The notes beneath the pieces are model-generated. The model ran no database searches, was not told the origin of the DNA, and saw nothing but the letters and a program-made list of their open reading frames with translations. A DNA stretch of 64,000 nucleotides from NCBI RefSeq assembly GCF_036014195.1, contig NZ_CP107918.1:1426001-1490000 (forward strand), read 5' to 3'. Source of the DNA: Streptomyces sp. NBC_00442 (GTDB taxonomy: Bacteria > Actinomycetota > Actinomycetes > Streptomycetales > Streptomycetaceae). Position numbers and translations under genes: made by a program. Within the stretch, counting starts at the first letter, position 1; the number at the start of each line of letters is the position of its first letter. Of the stretch, positions 18,805 to 27,306 are shown piece after piece.

Positions 18805-21800
18805 GTGCTGACCTCGGGGGGCGGGATGCAGCGCAAGGAGCGGTTGCGGAGCATCGTCAGCGAATTCGGTGCGACATGTAAGCAGGCGTTGCTGCACGGG
18901 CAGAAGGAAGCCGCGATTCGCCGGGCAGTCGAAACGCTTCTCGTCGATGCGGCAGGGGTGTTGGGACTGCGAGCGGTCGTCCATGCCGAGGTTGCCATCG
19001 CCGCGCACCGGATACGCCCCGACCTAGCCGTACGGGTGGGAGGATCACCTCGCAACATCGTCGGCTACGTCGAGCTGAAGAGCCCCGACAAGAGCACGAT
19101 CCATCCCAGCGGCCTGAACAAGCGGGACCGTCGCCAATGGGAGGGCATGGCCAAACTGCCCAATCTGATCTATACGAACGGTCAGACATGGATCATGTAC
19201 CGCTCAGGTCGGCAGTACGGCGACACCATCCACTTCGAGGGCGATCTACGCAGCGCCGGCTCCCGGCTACGACTGCCGGTCGCCGGCGAGGCCGCCTTCG
19301 AGGCGATGCTTGTCGCATTCTTCGGCTGGCAGCCCCATCCCCTGACGTCAATGCGGGAGATCGTCACCCAGGTCGCCCCTCTGTGCGCGCTCCTGCGTGA
19401 TTGTGTTCATGATCGCCTCGACGCCGAAGCGAGCCTTCCGCGCCACCAGCGTCCGTTCACCGACCTGGCCGCCACGCTCGAAGTCGACCTCTTCCCGACC
19501 ACGGACGACCGGGACAAGCACGCGACCTTTGCCGATCGTTACGCACAGTCCGTCACCTTCGCTCTCCTGCTGGCCGGTTCCGACACGGCTGGCGGGAACG
19601 ACAAGGCACTTGTCGGTATGAGCCTGCACGAGATAGGCAGACGGCTTGGAGCCGAACACTCCGTCATGGGCCGCGCCTTGCAGATCCTCACCGACCAGGT
19701 CGAGGGAGAATTCCGCGACAGTCTGGACATGCTCGTGCGCGTCATCGACGCCATCGACTGGGGAAGTGCTCTCGCCGGCGAACCCGGCTTCCACGTCCAT
19801 CTCTACGAGCACTTCCTGCAGGAGTACGACGCCGAGCTGCGCAAGGACTCCGGCACCTACTACACCCCGGCCCCGCTGGTGACCGAGATGATCCGCCTGG
19901 TCGACGAAGTACTGGCGACCACTCTGGACTGCCCGGACGGCTTCGCCGACCCCGGTGTGTCGATCATCGACCCGTCCATGGGAACCGGGACCTTCCTCAC
20001 CGGCATCATCGAACTCGTCGCCCGCAAACAGTCCGAAGGTGGCAACGAAGGCTTCCGTGCCGAATCCGTGCAAGAACTCGCGGGCCGACTGATCGGGTTC
20101 GAAAAGCAGATGGGCGCCTTTGCCGTCGCTCAGATGCGTGTGGGGCAAATGCTCCGGCACCTCAACGCCCGGGTCCCGCTGGGCGACATGCGCCTGCACT
20201 TGGCCGACACTCTCGCCGATCCCTGGCGACCCAGTGAACTCTTCGACCGCTATGGCGCCTTGTGGGGGCCCTTGCGTGATGACGCCGAGGCAGCCAGCAC
20301 TATCCAGCGCACCGAACGCATCACCGTCGTCATCGGCAACCCTCCCCACCGCGAACAGGCAGAGGGCCAGGGCGGGTGGATCGAGAAGGGCTCACCGGGC
20401 CGCGGTGCCCCGCCCCTTGACGACTTCCGGCTACGCGGCGCAGCAGGCGTGTACGAGAACAAACTGAAAAGCCTGTGCACCTACTTCTGGCGCTGGGCCA
20501 CCCACAAGGTCTTCGACCAGGACGGCGATCACCGCCACGGCATCGTCTGCTTCGTCAGCACCGGCGGCTTCATCCGCGGTGCCGGCTTCCAGGGCATGCG
20601 CTCCTACCTGCGGCGCACCTGCACCGAGGGCTGGATCATCGACCTCACACCGGAGACCAAAAGACCCCCGCTCAACAGCCGCTTCTTCCCCGGAGTCCAG
20701 CAGGAGTTGGCCATCGCCATCTTCGTCCGCCGGCAAGGCGAGCGAGAAGAGGACGTGGCCCCGATCCATTATGTTGCCGTTCATGGCTCCAGGCAGAGCA
20801 AAGAGGAGCAGCTGCGCAACCTGCACATCGACGGTCCCGGCTGGCGCGCGGCCCGACCTGTCGAGTCCGTCCCTTTCACACCCGCTTCCCAGAGCGGTTG
20901 GGACACTTTCCCCGCCCTCACCGAGCTCATGCCCTGGTGCAAGCCGGGCATCAAGCCCAACCGAAACTGGGTCATCAGTCCGTCCAGAACCGTCCTGCGC
21001 CGACGCTGGAACCGACTCGTCCAAGAACGCGACCCTGCCACGAAAGAGGAGCTGTTCAAAGAGACCCAAGACCGCACCCTGGACAAGGAAGCCCTCCAGA
21101 TCCCGGGTCATCCCCACCCGCCGAATCGTCTACGCATCGAGCAAGGACCCTGCCCCGCTCCGATACGCATCGCCCGCAGAGCCCTGGACCGCCAATGGCT
21201 CATACCCGATGGCCGCGTCATCGACCGCTCGCGCCCCGAGTTGTGGCAGACCGACATCGATGGCCAAATCTTCGTAGTCGAGCAGCACACCCAACGCCTG
21301 CAGACAGGGGCGGGACTACTCTTCACGGCCCTGATCCCCGACATGCACTACTTCAATGGAAACGGCGGACGTGTCCTACCACTCATGCACGCCGATCGAA
21401 CTCCCAACGTCACGCCAGGGCTATTGCCACACCTCGCCAACTCCTACGGCCTCCAGCAAGTTCTCCCCGAGGAGCTGCTCGCCTACGTCGCCGCTGTAAC
21501 GGCCCATCCCGGCTTCACCGAGCGCTATGCGGACGACCTCAACTCCCCCGGTGTACGTATCCCCCTGACCTCCGATCGCGGCCTCTGGCGCGAGGCCGTC
21601 GGCGTGGGGTACCACGTGTTGTGGGCCTCAACGTTCGGTACACGCTGCATCAACCCCGAGGACGGCCGCCCGGCAGGCACATCGAACTGGTGGCGGCGCC
21701 TGCACCCCGAGATCACGTACGCCCGAGAGGTCGCGTCCGACACGCTCCCATCGGCCGTCACGTACGACATCGAAGGCCAGCACCTTGTCATCGGAAGCGG

Positions 21801-22290
21801 CATCTTCACCGGCGTCACTCCACGTATGCGCAACTACTCCACGGGCGGGCGCAATGTACTCGACAGTTGGCTCGCGTACCGCAGCGACCGCACCCCCGGC
21901 AAAGTAACCAGTGAACTCGACCGTGAGCGACCCGAGCGCTGGGAACCCGGCTGGAGCCGGGAACTGGTCGAAGTCCTGGCCGTGCTCAGTCATTTGACGA
22001 CTGTGGAGCCTCAGCAGGCGCAGATCCTCAGCCGTATCGTCGCCGCGCCCATGATCGACGTCACTGAACTCACCCGCCGACACATCCTCCCGGTACCTGC
22101 ACGCGCCCAGCACGCCCACATCGGACCGGATCATGCGTTCCTGCCCGGCATGGACGCGGTCGATGGCCAACCGCGAGGTCCTGTCGAGCCTCTGTCCCTC
22201 CCGGACGCCCCCGCGGAGACCCAGCCACCCACGTCGCACCCGACCGCACGTCCCGTCCCGCGCGCTCGGCGGCGTCGCGGCCCGGCCTGA
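18805..22290 (+). CDS. Single-polypeptide restriction-modification enzyme, type ISP/IIG-like, without a helicase domain
   Basis: 1161 residues. The N-terminal nuclease-like domain has Asp73 (RPDLAV), Glu90 and Lys92 (YVELK) as a PD-(D/E)xK site, then QW...LPNLIYTNG. The adenine methyltransferase domain has DSGTYYTP (348-355), AdoMet motif I DPSMGTGTFL (389-398) and catalytic motif IV as NPPH (512-515) where NPPY/F is usual. The C-terminal half resembles the target-recognition region of type ISP enzymes. No RecA-like helicase motors are seen between nuclease and methylase. GC content and codon bias are weaker than in flanking genes, which points to transfer. The start may be the GTG at 18805 or the ATG at 18826. 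It would both methylate and cut foreign DNA, so no separate methylase is needed. Confidence 0.82.
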   Translation: MLTSGGGMQRKERLRSIVSEFGATCKQALLHGQKEAAIRRAVETLLVDAAGVLGLRAVVHAEVAIAAHRIRPDLAVRVGGSPRNIVGYVELKSPDKSTIHPSGLNKRDRRQWEGMAKLPNLIYTNGQTWIMYRSGRQYGDTIHFEGDLRSAGSRLRLPVAGEAAFEAMLVAFFGWQPHPLTSMREIVTQVAPLCALLRDCVHDRLDAEASLPRHQRPFTDLAATLEVDLFPTTDDRDKHATFADRYAQSVTFALLLAGSDTAGGNDKALVGMSLHEIGRRLGAEHSVMGRALQILTDQVEGEFRDSLDMLVRVIDAIDWGSALAGEPGFHVHLYEHFLQEYDAELRKDSGTYYTPAPLVTEMIRLVDEVLATTLDCPDGFADPGVSIIDPSMGTGTFLTGIIELVARKQSEGGNEGFRAESVQELAGRLIGFEKQMGAFAVAQMRVGQMLRHLNARVPLGDMRLHLADTLADPWRPSELFDRYGALWGPLRDDAEAASTIQRTERITVVIGNPPHREQAEGQGGWIEKGSPGRGAPPLDDFRLRGAAGVYENKLKSLCTYFWRWATHKVFDQDGDHRHGIVCFVSTGGFIRGAGFQGMRSYLRRTCTEGWIIDLTPETKRPPLNSRFFPGVQQELAIAIFVRRQGEREEDVAPIHYVAVHGSRQSKEEQLRNLHIDGPGWRAARPVESVPFTPASQSGWDTFPALTELMPWCKPGIKPNRNWVISPSRTVLRRRWNRLVQERDPATKEELFKETQDRTLDKEALQIPGHPHPPNRLRIEQGPCPAPIRIARRALDRQWLIPDGRVIDRSRPELWQTDIDGQIFVVEQHTQRLQTGAGLLFTALIPDMHYFNGNGGRVLPLMHADRTPNVTPGLLPHLANSYGLQQVLPEELLAYVAAVTAHPGFTERYADDLNSPGVRIPLTSDRGLWREAVGVGYHVLWASTFGTRCINPEDGRPAGTSNWWRRLHPEITYAREVASDTLPSAVTYDIEGQHLVIGSGIFTGVTPRMRNYSTGGRNVLDSWLAYRSDRTPGKVTSELDRERPERWEPGWSRELVEVLAVLSHLTTVEPQQAQILSRIVAAPMIDVTELTRRHILPVPARAQHAHIGPDHAFLPGMDAVDGQPRGPVEPLSLPDAPAETQPPTSHPTARPVPRARRRRGPA

Positions 22291-22413
22291 CCGATGAGCA
22301 ATCCGCGTGCGATTGCACCCCGACGAACCGGCTGCGGCTGCGCTTCATCCTCCGCGGCGGCTCCCCGCACGACGGAGGCGCGAGGGGACGTCGAGGCAGG
22401 AACCGGGCTGATC

Positions 22414-22623
22414 ATGCCGCACCGCCGCACTCCCGGCGAAGAGTTGCCCGGCTGGAAGCAAGAGCACAACCGCTCACACAAGCAGGTCCGTGCCCGAGTG
22501 GAGCACGTCTTTGCCCGGATGAAGACCTGGCAGACCCTCCGGGACTGCCAGCTCAGGGGTGACGGCGTCCACCATGCCAGGCGCGGCATCGCCCGGCTGC
22601 ACAACCTCAACCTCACCGGATAG
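22414..22623 (+). pseudogene. C-terminal remnant of an IS5-family DDE transposase
   Basis: About 70 codons match the end of IS5-type transposases: MPHRRTPGEELPGWKQEHN, HKQVRARVEHVFARMKTW (with the catalytic glutamate region) and GDGVHHARRGIARLHNL, then a TAG. The frame is open back to an ATG at 22294 but that part is unrelated. The N-terminal two thirds, with both aspartates, and the terminal inverted repeats are missing, so the copy is dead. It marks a past insertion immediately downstream of the restriction-modification gene. Confidence 0.85.
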
Positions 22624-22746
22624 ACGACCGGCCGCAGTCGCAGCGACCGCATCAGCGGCAACTCAGAGATCGTCTACGGGACGTCTCTCAACCGGACCAG
22701 CCACGCCAAGAGCCTTCCACGCAGCGGTGGTCGGCCTCAGGCCCGC

Positions 22747-23007
22747 TCACGGACGTCGGTGCGCCCGCCTCCTCGCATAGTGACGGCGCGCCGCTGCCGC
22801 CAGCAGGGCCGCACCTGCAAAGCCGACCAGGAGGGTTCCCCACTCAGGCACACGGGCTGCCCGCAGAAGGCCGGCGACACCGAAACTCGTACCCCACCCG
22901 GCCTCCGTGATGGCGGAGCCGAACCCCTGGATGACCAGGATGGCGCCGAACAGCCAGAACAACCCCTCGCCTGAGCTGTTGTCCGGCTTCTTGAGCTGCT
23001 TCCCCAT
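22747..23007 (-). CDS. Small two-helix membrane protein under TetR control
   Basis: 86 residues with two predicted membrane helices (GLFWLFGAILVIQGFGSAI and WGTLLVGFAGAALLAAAA) and a strongly basic C-terminal tail (RRHYARRRAHRR). ATG at 23007 has a GGGGGAG ribosome site; longer frames are shadow. No family recognised. It is divergent from the TetR regulator and shares with it a 102-bp region containing two palindromic operators, so it is the probable regulated target. Export or stress protection is possible but not shown. Confidence 0.75.
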   Translation of the reverse strand: MGKQLKKPDNSSGEGLFWLFGAILVIQGFGSAITEAGWGTSFGVAGLLRAARVPEWGTLLVGFAGAALLAAAARRHYARRRAHRRP

Positions 23008-23042
23008 GACAGGCTCCCCCTCCGCAATACACACATCGTTCC

Positions 23043-23056
23043 GATGCGGTCGCATC
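23043..23056. promoter_or_regulatory. TetR operator copy 1
   Basis: Perfect inverted repeat GATGCG-GT-CGCATC in the divergent control region. Its centre is 38 bp from that of the second copy. Confidence 0.65.
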
Positions 23057-23077
23057 ACATCGTGCAATGCAGCCGAA

Positions 23078-23094
23078 TATGATGCAAGTGCATC
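23078..23094. promoter_or_regulatory. TetR operator copy 2 overlapping a -10 box
   Basis: Perfect inverted repeat GATGCA-AG-TGCATC at 23081-23094. It overlaps a TATGAT -10 box (23078-23083) reading toward the tetR gene, so binding would autorepress. Same half-site and 2-bp spacer as copy 1. Confidence 0.65.
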
Positions 23095-23109
23095 GGAAAC
23101 CAGGAGGGG

Positions 23110-23730
23110 ATGAGTGTGCCCAGGCAGGTCGACTACGAGGACCGACGCCGACGGATCGCCGAGGCGGTCTGCACCCTGATCGCGCGTTCCGGCATGGAAG
23201 CCGTCAGCCTCCGCGACGTCGCCGCTCAGGCAGACGTGTCCATGGGCTCCGTCCAGCGGTGCTTCCGCACCAAGGAGGACATGCTGCTCTTCGCGCTGGA
23301 GCACGTCTCCCAGCACGTCAGCGAACGCGCCAACCAGCGCATCACCACAGCCTCCGCCCCTCAGGCCGCAGCCACTCTGCTGTCACACACCCTGGCCGAA
23401 CTCGCCCTGCTGGATGAGGAATCGACGACGCAGGCGCACGTCTGGCTGGCCTTCGTCGCCCACGCACCGGCCAGCGAGAAACTGGCCGCCGTCCTGCACG
23501 ACACTTACGCCAAGCTCCATGACCTCATCGCGTGGCTCATCCGCTACGGCCAGGACACCCAGGAAATCCCACAGCATCTCGACCCCACCCGTGAGGCCCA
23601 CAGCCTCCTCGCTCTGGCCGATGGCCTCACGGTCCACGTGCTTGCAGGCCACCACTCTCCGGAGATGGCGCTGGCCATCCTTCACCGCCACATTGACCAC
23701 GTGCTGCAAAGCGCACCCAGCCACGGATGA
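23110..23730 (+). CDS. TetR-family transcriptional repressor
   Basis: 206 residues. The N-terminal helix-turn-helix is clear (RRIAEAVCTLIARSGMEAVSLRDVAAQADVSMGSVQRCFRTKEDML). The C-terminal ligand/dimer domain is BetI-like (ARLG-type helices, HSLLALADGLTVHVLAG). ATG at 23110 follows an AGGAGG site. It probably represses itself and the divergent small membrane protein through the twin operators between them. The ligand is unknown. Confidence 0.92.
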   Translation: MSVPRQVDYEDRRRRIAEAVCTLIARSGMEAVSLRDVAAQADVSMGSVQRCFRTKEDMLLFALEHVSQHVSERANQRITTASAPQAAATLLSHTLAELALLDEESTTQAHVWLAFVAHAPASEKLAAVLHDTYAKLHDLIAWLIRYGQDTQEIPQHLDPTREAHSLLALADGLTVHVLAGHHSPEMALAILHRHIDHVLQSAPSHG

Positions 23731-24306
23731 CGCGCCCAGCCCCGATGCCCGGCGTAAGCGAAGACCCTCCTCGCCGAACTCGCCCCCACCGCAGCCGTGC
23801 TCGCTCCCGCACCCCCGGCGCTGCCTCTCACAGCGATCGCACTTCGGCTCCCCACCGCGACCTCAGCCTCGGGGCACCATCGCCGAGCCGCACCCTTCCG
23901 ACCCTCGTACGGGAAACCAAATTTCGCAGGTGAATGCCTGAATTTCCTGGATGATCATCCACTCGAACGTCGATGAGTGCGATTGCTAGCGTTCTGTCGA
24001 TTGAGCTCGGCGTGAATTGATCGGAGGGGGAAAGCGAAGGAGGGACGTGCGACCTGCGTGTTCGGGGGGATTCAGGTTGCCGCTCGGGGTGTCCAGTCGA
24101 TGGACGCAAGCAATCCAGTGGAGTGAAGGTGCCCGGAAGCCGACTTCCGGGCAACGCGGGGGCACGTGCTTCCAGATGCTGCGGTCATGCCTGTCTCACC
24201 CGTCTCACCCGTCTCGCCCGTCTCACCAGCTGGAATTCCCGACATCAGACGCTCGTCCCGGAACTCCCCCCTCGACCATTCCCCATAGCATTTCTGGAGA
24301 GGTTTC
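23731..24306. other. Intergenic leader of the RHS-like fragment, with a 9-bp microsatellite
   Basis: No gene is supported. From about 23910 the sequence is unusually AT-rich for this genome, with TAGCGT at about 23987 that may be part of a promoter. Around 24191-24228 the 9-mer CTCACCCGT is tandemly repeated about four times with one variation. GGAGAGG just before 24307 is the ribosome site of the next gene. Confidence 0.4.
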
Positions 24307-25654
24307 ATGACGCCACGAGGGTTCCACAGACGAACGAGATTGGCTTTGGGCTTATTGACGGCGTGGACGCTGTTGCTGTCGGGCGCGCCACCGGCCCTGT
24401 CGCTTCCGAAGGGGATTCAGGTCTCTTCCGCATCGGGTGCGGCACGCGCAAAGGGCGCCCCCAAGCCCACGCCGGCGCAGAAGCCCATGTCGCTTGCCGA
24501 GCGCAGGAAACAGGTGCGGGAGGACAAATCCAAGGCCGCCCAACGCACCCTGGGCGGCCCTGCGGGGAAAAATGAACAGAAGCCAGGTGCAGCCCCTCAG
24601 GCACCCAAGCCCCGGAAGCAGGGGAAGGCAAGCTCCGGCATCGCCGCGGCGGCGACTGCTTCCATCGTGCGGGCAGAACCGGATGACTTCCGCGTTCTGG
24701 GGCCCGAAGGCTCCACGCGGGGAGTCAGCCAGCAGTGGGTCGGGACCAGCCAGTGGTTCAGCGGGCAGGTTTTCATGGGGGAAACAATCACCCTGTCCAC
24801 GGCAATGCTGAATTCCGAATCGAAGTACGTCAACGGCAAATACGTGGACACACCGCATCAGGTCAAGGTGACCTGGAAGGTTTCATGCGGCAAGGACACC
24901 ACGATCGACAAGGGCCAGACCGTCACGGCTCCATCCACAACGTACCACTACAACAACAAGACCACCCCGGTTCCGTACGTCAGTACACAAGTGACGCTCA
25001 CCCCGGAGCTGTGCCCCAATTCCATGCCAGGTGATTCCGTCTACGCGACCGGCTTCACCGCTACGGCCATCGGAGAAGTACTGGACGACTCCAACCCCGA
25101 GCCGGGTGACCGGACCGGAAAAGTGACGATGCGACTCTTGTTCGCCGCGCCGATCCCCGATGCCTCGACCGACGGTTGCCTGACGGACTGCTCCCTGACT
25201 GGCTTCGCGCAGCCTCAGACGATACGGAACGGAACGGTGAACACCGCGACCGGAGCGTTCTCGCTCACGTCCACCGACCTGACCCAGGCGAAGGTCGGCG
25301 GCGGTTGGACCGCGGCCCGCCACTACTCGTCCCAAAGGGCGGCCGACGGGTCCTCTGCCGCCGGCTCCATGGGGCCAGGCTGGAGCCTCCCATGGGAAAG
25401 CACATTTCAGCACAACAAGGCGGCCAGGAACGCGGTCTTCACATCACCTACGGGTTCCGTCCATACCTACCCCTACTTCGTCGGCGGGGGAGGGTCGTGT
25501 TGCGATGCACCGAACACGAGTCGCTCGGACATGAGCCGACATCCCTGCCCCATTCATGTCGCCGATCTGACGGCGCCGGCCTGTGGACGCTCGCGGTCTC
25601 GGACGAGGCCTGCGTCTTCCATCTCGCCGGCGCCGATGCCCTCAGCCCCCACTC

Positions 25655-25681
25655 GTTGGGCGGGCCCATCGCCCGCCCAAC
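25655..25681 (+). terminator. Hairpin, probable terminator
   Basis: A perfect 11-bp stem, GTTGGGCGGGC with its complement, closes the 5-base loop CCATC, inside the decayed tail of the RHS fragment. This suggests that the original transcription unit ended here and that the remaining open frame is not coding. Confidence 0.65.
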
Positions 25682-25737
25682 GGCATCGCGCCCCCTTGCC
25701 GCCCAGACGAACCACGACGGGATATCCGCACAGCAGC

Positions 25738-25784
25738 AGGCCGCCCTTCCAGCCCGGATGTCATACCGGTCGGAAGGGCGGCCT
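25738..25784. terminator. Large hairpin between the RHS remnant and the convergent RNA methyltransferase gene
   Basis: The 13-bp perfect stem AGGCCGCCCTTCC with its complement has a 21-base loop. An outer GCAGCAG/CTGCTGC pairing extends it past a small bulge. It lies 50 bp beyond the end of the minus-strand methyltransferase gene and probably works in both directions. Confidence 0.7.
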
Positions 25785-25834
25785 TCTACTGCTGCCGACA
25801 CGTCAGCACACGAGCTGGGCGTGCAAGTCGGGCG

Positions 25835-27205
25835 TCAGCGGCCCTTTTCGACCGGCTCAAGAATCGCCACGCACTCCACATGATGCGTCATGGGAAACAG
25901 ATCGAACGCCCGCAGCGTCCGCGGCTTGTAGCCCGCCGTCGCGAAGTACGCCAGGTCGCGGGCCAACGCCGCCGGGTCGCAGGCCACGTAGGCGATGCGG
26001 CGGGCGCCCAGGGCTGCCAGGTGCTTGACCGTCTGCTTGCCGGCGCCCGCGCGGGGCGGGTCGAGGACGATCAGGTCGGCTTCGGTGATCTTCGTGCGGG
26101 GCAGGACCTGTTCGACCTTGCCCTGCTCGATGCGGACGCGGGGCAGGTCGGCCAGGTTGTGGCGGGCGTCCTCGACGGCGCGCTTGGAGGACTCGATGCC
26201 CAGCACCGCGCCCGTCTCGCCGACGCGCTCCGCGATCGCGCCCGCGAACAGGCCGACGCCGCAGTACAGGTCGAGGGCCATCTCGCCCTTGCGGGGCATC
26301 AGGCCCTGCATGACCGCCTTCACCAGGGTGTCGGGGGCCTGCGGGTGGACCTGCCAGAAGCCGCCCATGCCGACGCGGTAGGTGCGGCCGTCCGCGCGCT
26401 CGCGGACGAAGGCCCGGCCGTGGACGCGGTGGACTCCGCCGTCCTTCTCCTCGACGCGCAGGACCGATACGGGCTTGTCCAGTTCGACCAGGGGAAGGCG
26501 GCCGCCGGGGTTCGGGGTCAGGACGACCTGGCGGTCGTGCGAGCCCGAGGACGCGATCGCCTCGAGCGACGCCAGGGAGGGCCACTCCCGCTTCTCGATG
26601 CCGAGCTCCGAGACGCCGGGGGCGGCGATCATGCAGTGGTCGACGGGTTCCACGTCGTGCGAGCGGTGCTTGCGCAGGCCCGCGCGGCCCTCGTCGTCGA
26701 TCGCGTACTGGACGCGGGTGCGCCACGCCGGGACCTGGCCCGCGGGGAGCTTGTCGCCCTCGGCCGGCACGACCGTGCCGTCCCAGCCGGCCTCCTCGGG
26801 GGTGAGGCCCGCGAGCCGCTGGAGCTGCTCGGCGACGACCTCGCCCTTGAGGCGGCGCTGGGCACCGGGCTTGGCGTGCTGCCAGTCGCAGCCGCCGCAC
26901 TTGCCGGGGCCGGCGTAGGGGCACGGGGCCTCGACGCGGTCCTTCGAGGGCTCCAGGACCGTCACCGCGTCCGCGCGCAGGAAGCGGGAGTCGGCCTCGC
27001 CGTCGGTGACGCGGGCCACGATCTTCTCGCCGGGCAGGGCGTGGCGTACGAACAGGACGCGGCCCTCGGCGGTGCGGGCGATGCAGTGACCGCCGTGCGC
27101 GACGGGCCCGACCTCGACCTCGTACTCCTCCCCGACCAGCGACGACACCGACGGCTCGGTTGCCGACGGCTCAGGTGCCGACGGCTCGGGTGCGTTCTGC
27201 TGCAT
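25835..27205 (-). CDS. TrmA/RlmD-family 5-methyluridine RNA methyltransferase (TRAM domain)
   Basis: A 456-residue AdoMet-dependent RNA uracil-C5 methyltransferase. After a Ser/Ala/Pro/Glu repeat head (PEPSAPEPSATEPS) comes the TRAM domain (YEVEVGPVAHGGHCIAR), then an iron-sulfur cluster motif (CPYAGPGKCGGCDWQH plus a later cysteine). The Rossmann methylase follows with ALDLYCGVGLFAG, LDPPRAG, the catalytic cysteine in VACDPAALARDL, and the closing FDLFPMTHHVECVAIL. The start at 27205 is chosen because the longer frame is non-conserved. It lies 102 bp downstream of the KimA-like gene, beyond a strong hairpin. Confidence 0.92.
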   Translation of the reverse strand: MQQNAPEPSAPEPSATEPSVSSLVGEEYEVEVGPVAHGGHCIARTAEGRVLFVRHALPGEKIVARVTDGEADSRFLRADAVTVLEPSKDRVEAPCPYAGPGKCGGCDWQHAKPGAQRRLKGEVVAEQLQRLAGLTPEEAGWDGTVVPAEGDKLPAGQVPAWRTRVQYAIDDEGRAGLRKHRSHDVEPVDHCMIAAPGVSELGIEKREWPSLASLEAIASSGSHDRQVVLTPNPGGRLPLVELDKPVSVLRVEEKDGGVHRVHGRAFVRERADGRTYRVGMGGFWQVHPQAPDTLVKAVMQGLMPRKGEMALDLYCGVGLFAGAIAERVGETGAVLGIESSKRAVEDARHNLADLPRVRIEQGKVEQVLPRTKITEADLIVLDPPRAGAGKQTVKHLAALGARRIAYVACDPAALARDLAYFATAGYKPRTLRAFDLFPMTHHVECVAILEPVEKGR

Positions 27206-27237
27206 GGGTGGGTGACTCCAGGGGTGAGGGGAGAAAC

Positions 27238-27295
27238 GGCGGGCGGCCGGGTGAACAGCCCACCAGTCTACGTGGGTGTCACCCGGCCGCCCGCC
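27238..27295 (-). terminator. Terminator of the KimA-like gene
   Basis: A perfect 17-bp stem, GGCGGGCGGCCGGGTGA with its complement, has an inner CCCAC/GTGGG stem in its loop. It starts 12 bases after the minus-strand stop codon at 27307. Confidence 0.85.
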
Positions 27296-27306
27296 ACGAG
27301 CACCGC

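Larger units (their letters stand above)
24307..26028 (+). pseudogene. Truncated secreted RHS/YD-repeat (polymorphic-toxin type) protein, N-terminal part
   Basis: The first 32 residues are a Sec signal peptide (RRTRLALGLLTAWTLLLSG). A basic Pro/Lys linker and a beta-rich extracellular domain with paired cysteines follow, then the conserved lead-in of RHS proteins: VNTATGAFSLTSTDL, GGGWTAARHYSSQ and GPGWSLPWESTF (residues about 310-365). After HTYPYF at about 25480 the family resemblance stops. The frame runs on as low-complexity sequence through two hairpins and into the antisense of the next gene. An alternative frame at 25489 (TSSAGEG) looks like the lost continuation. The YD repeats and toxin tip are absent, so this is a remnant. 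Confidence 0.7.

Noticed and set aside
18489..19058. Minus-strand frame with good codon bias around 18580-18680
   Set aside because: It overlaps two better-supported plus-strand genes and lacks a start codon and a recognisable family; at most a gene tail.
24191..24228. CTCACCCGT repeats as a possible CRISPR or attachment site
   Set aside because: The units are contiguous and only 9 bp, without spacers or a flanking integrase; it is a microsatellite.
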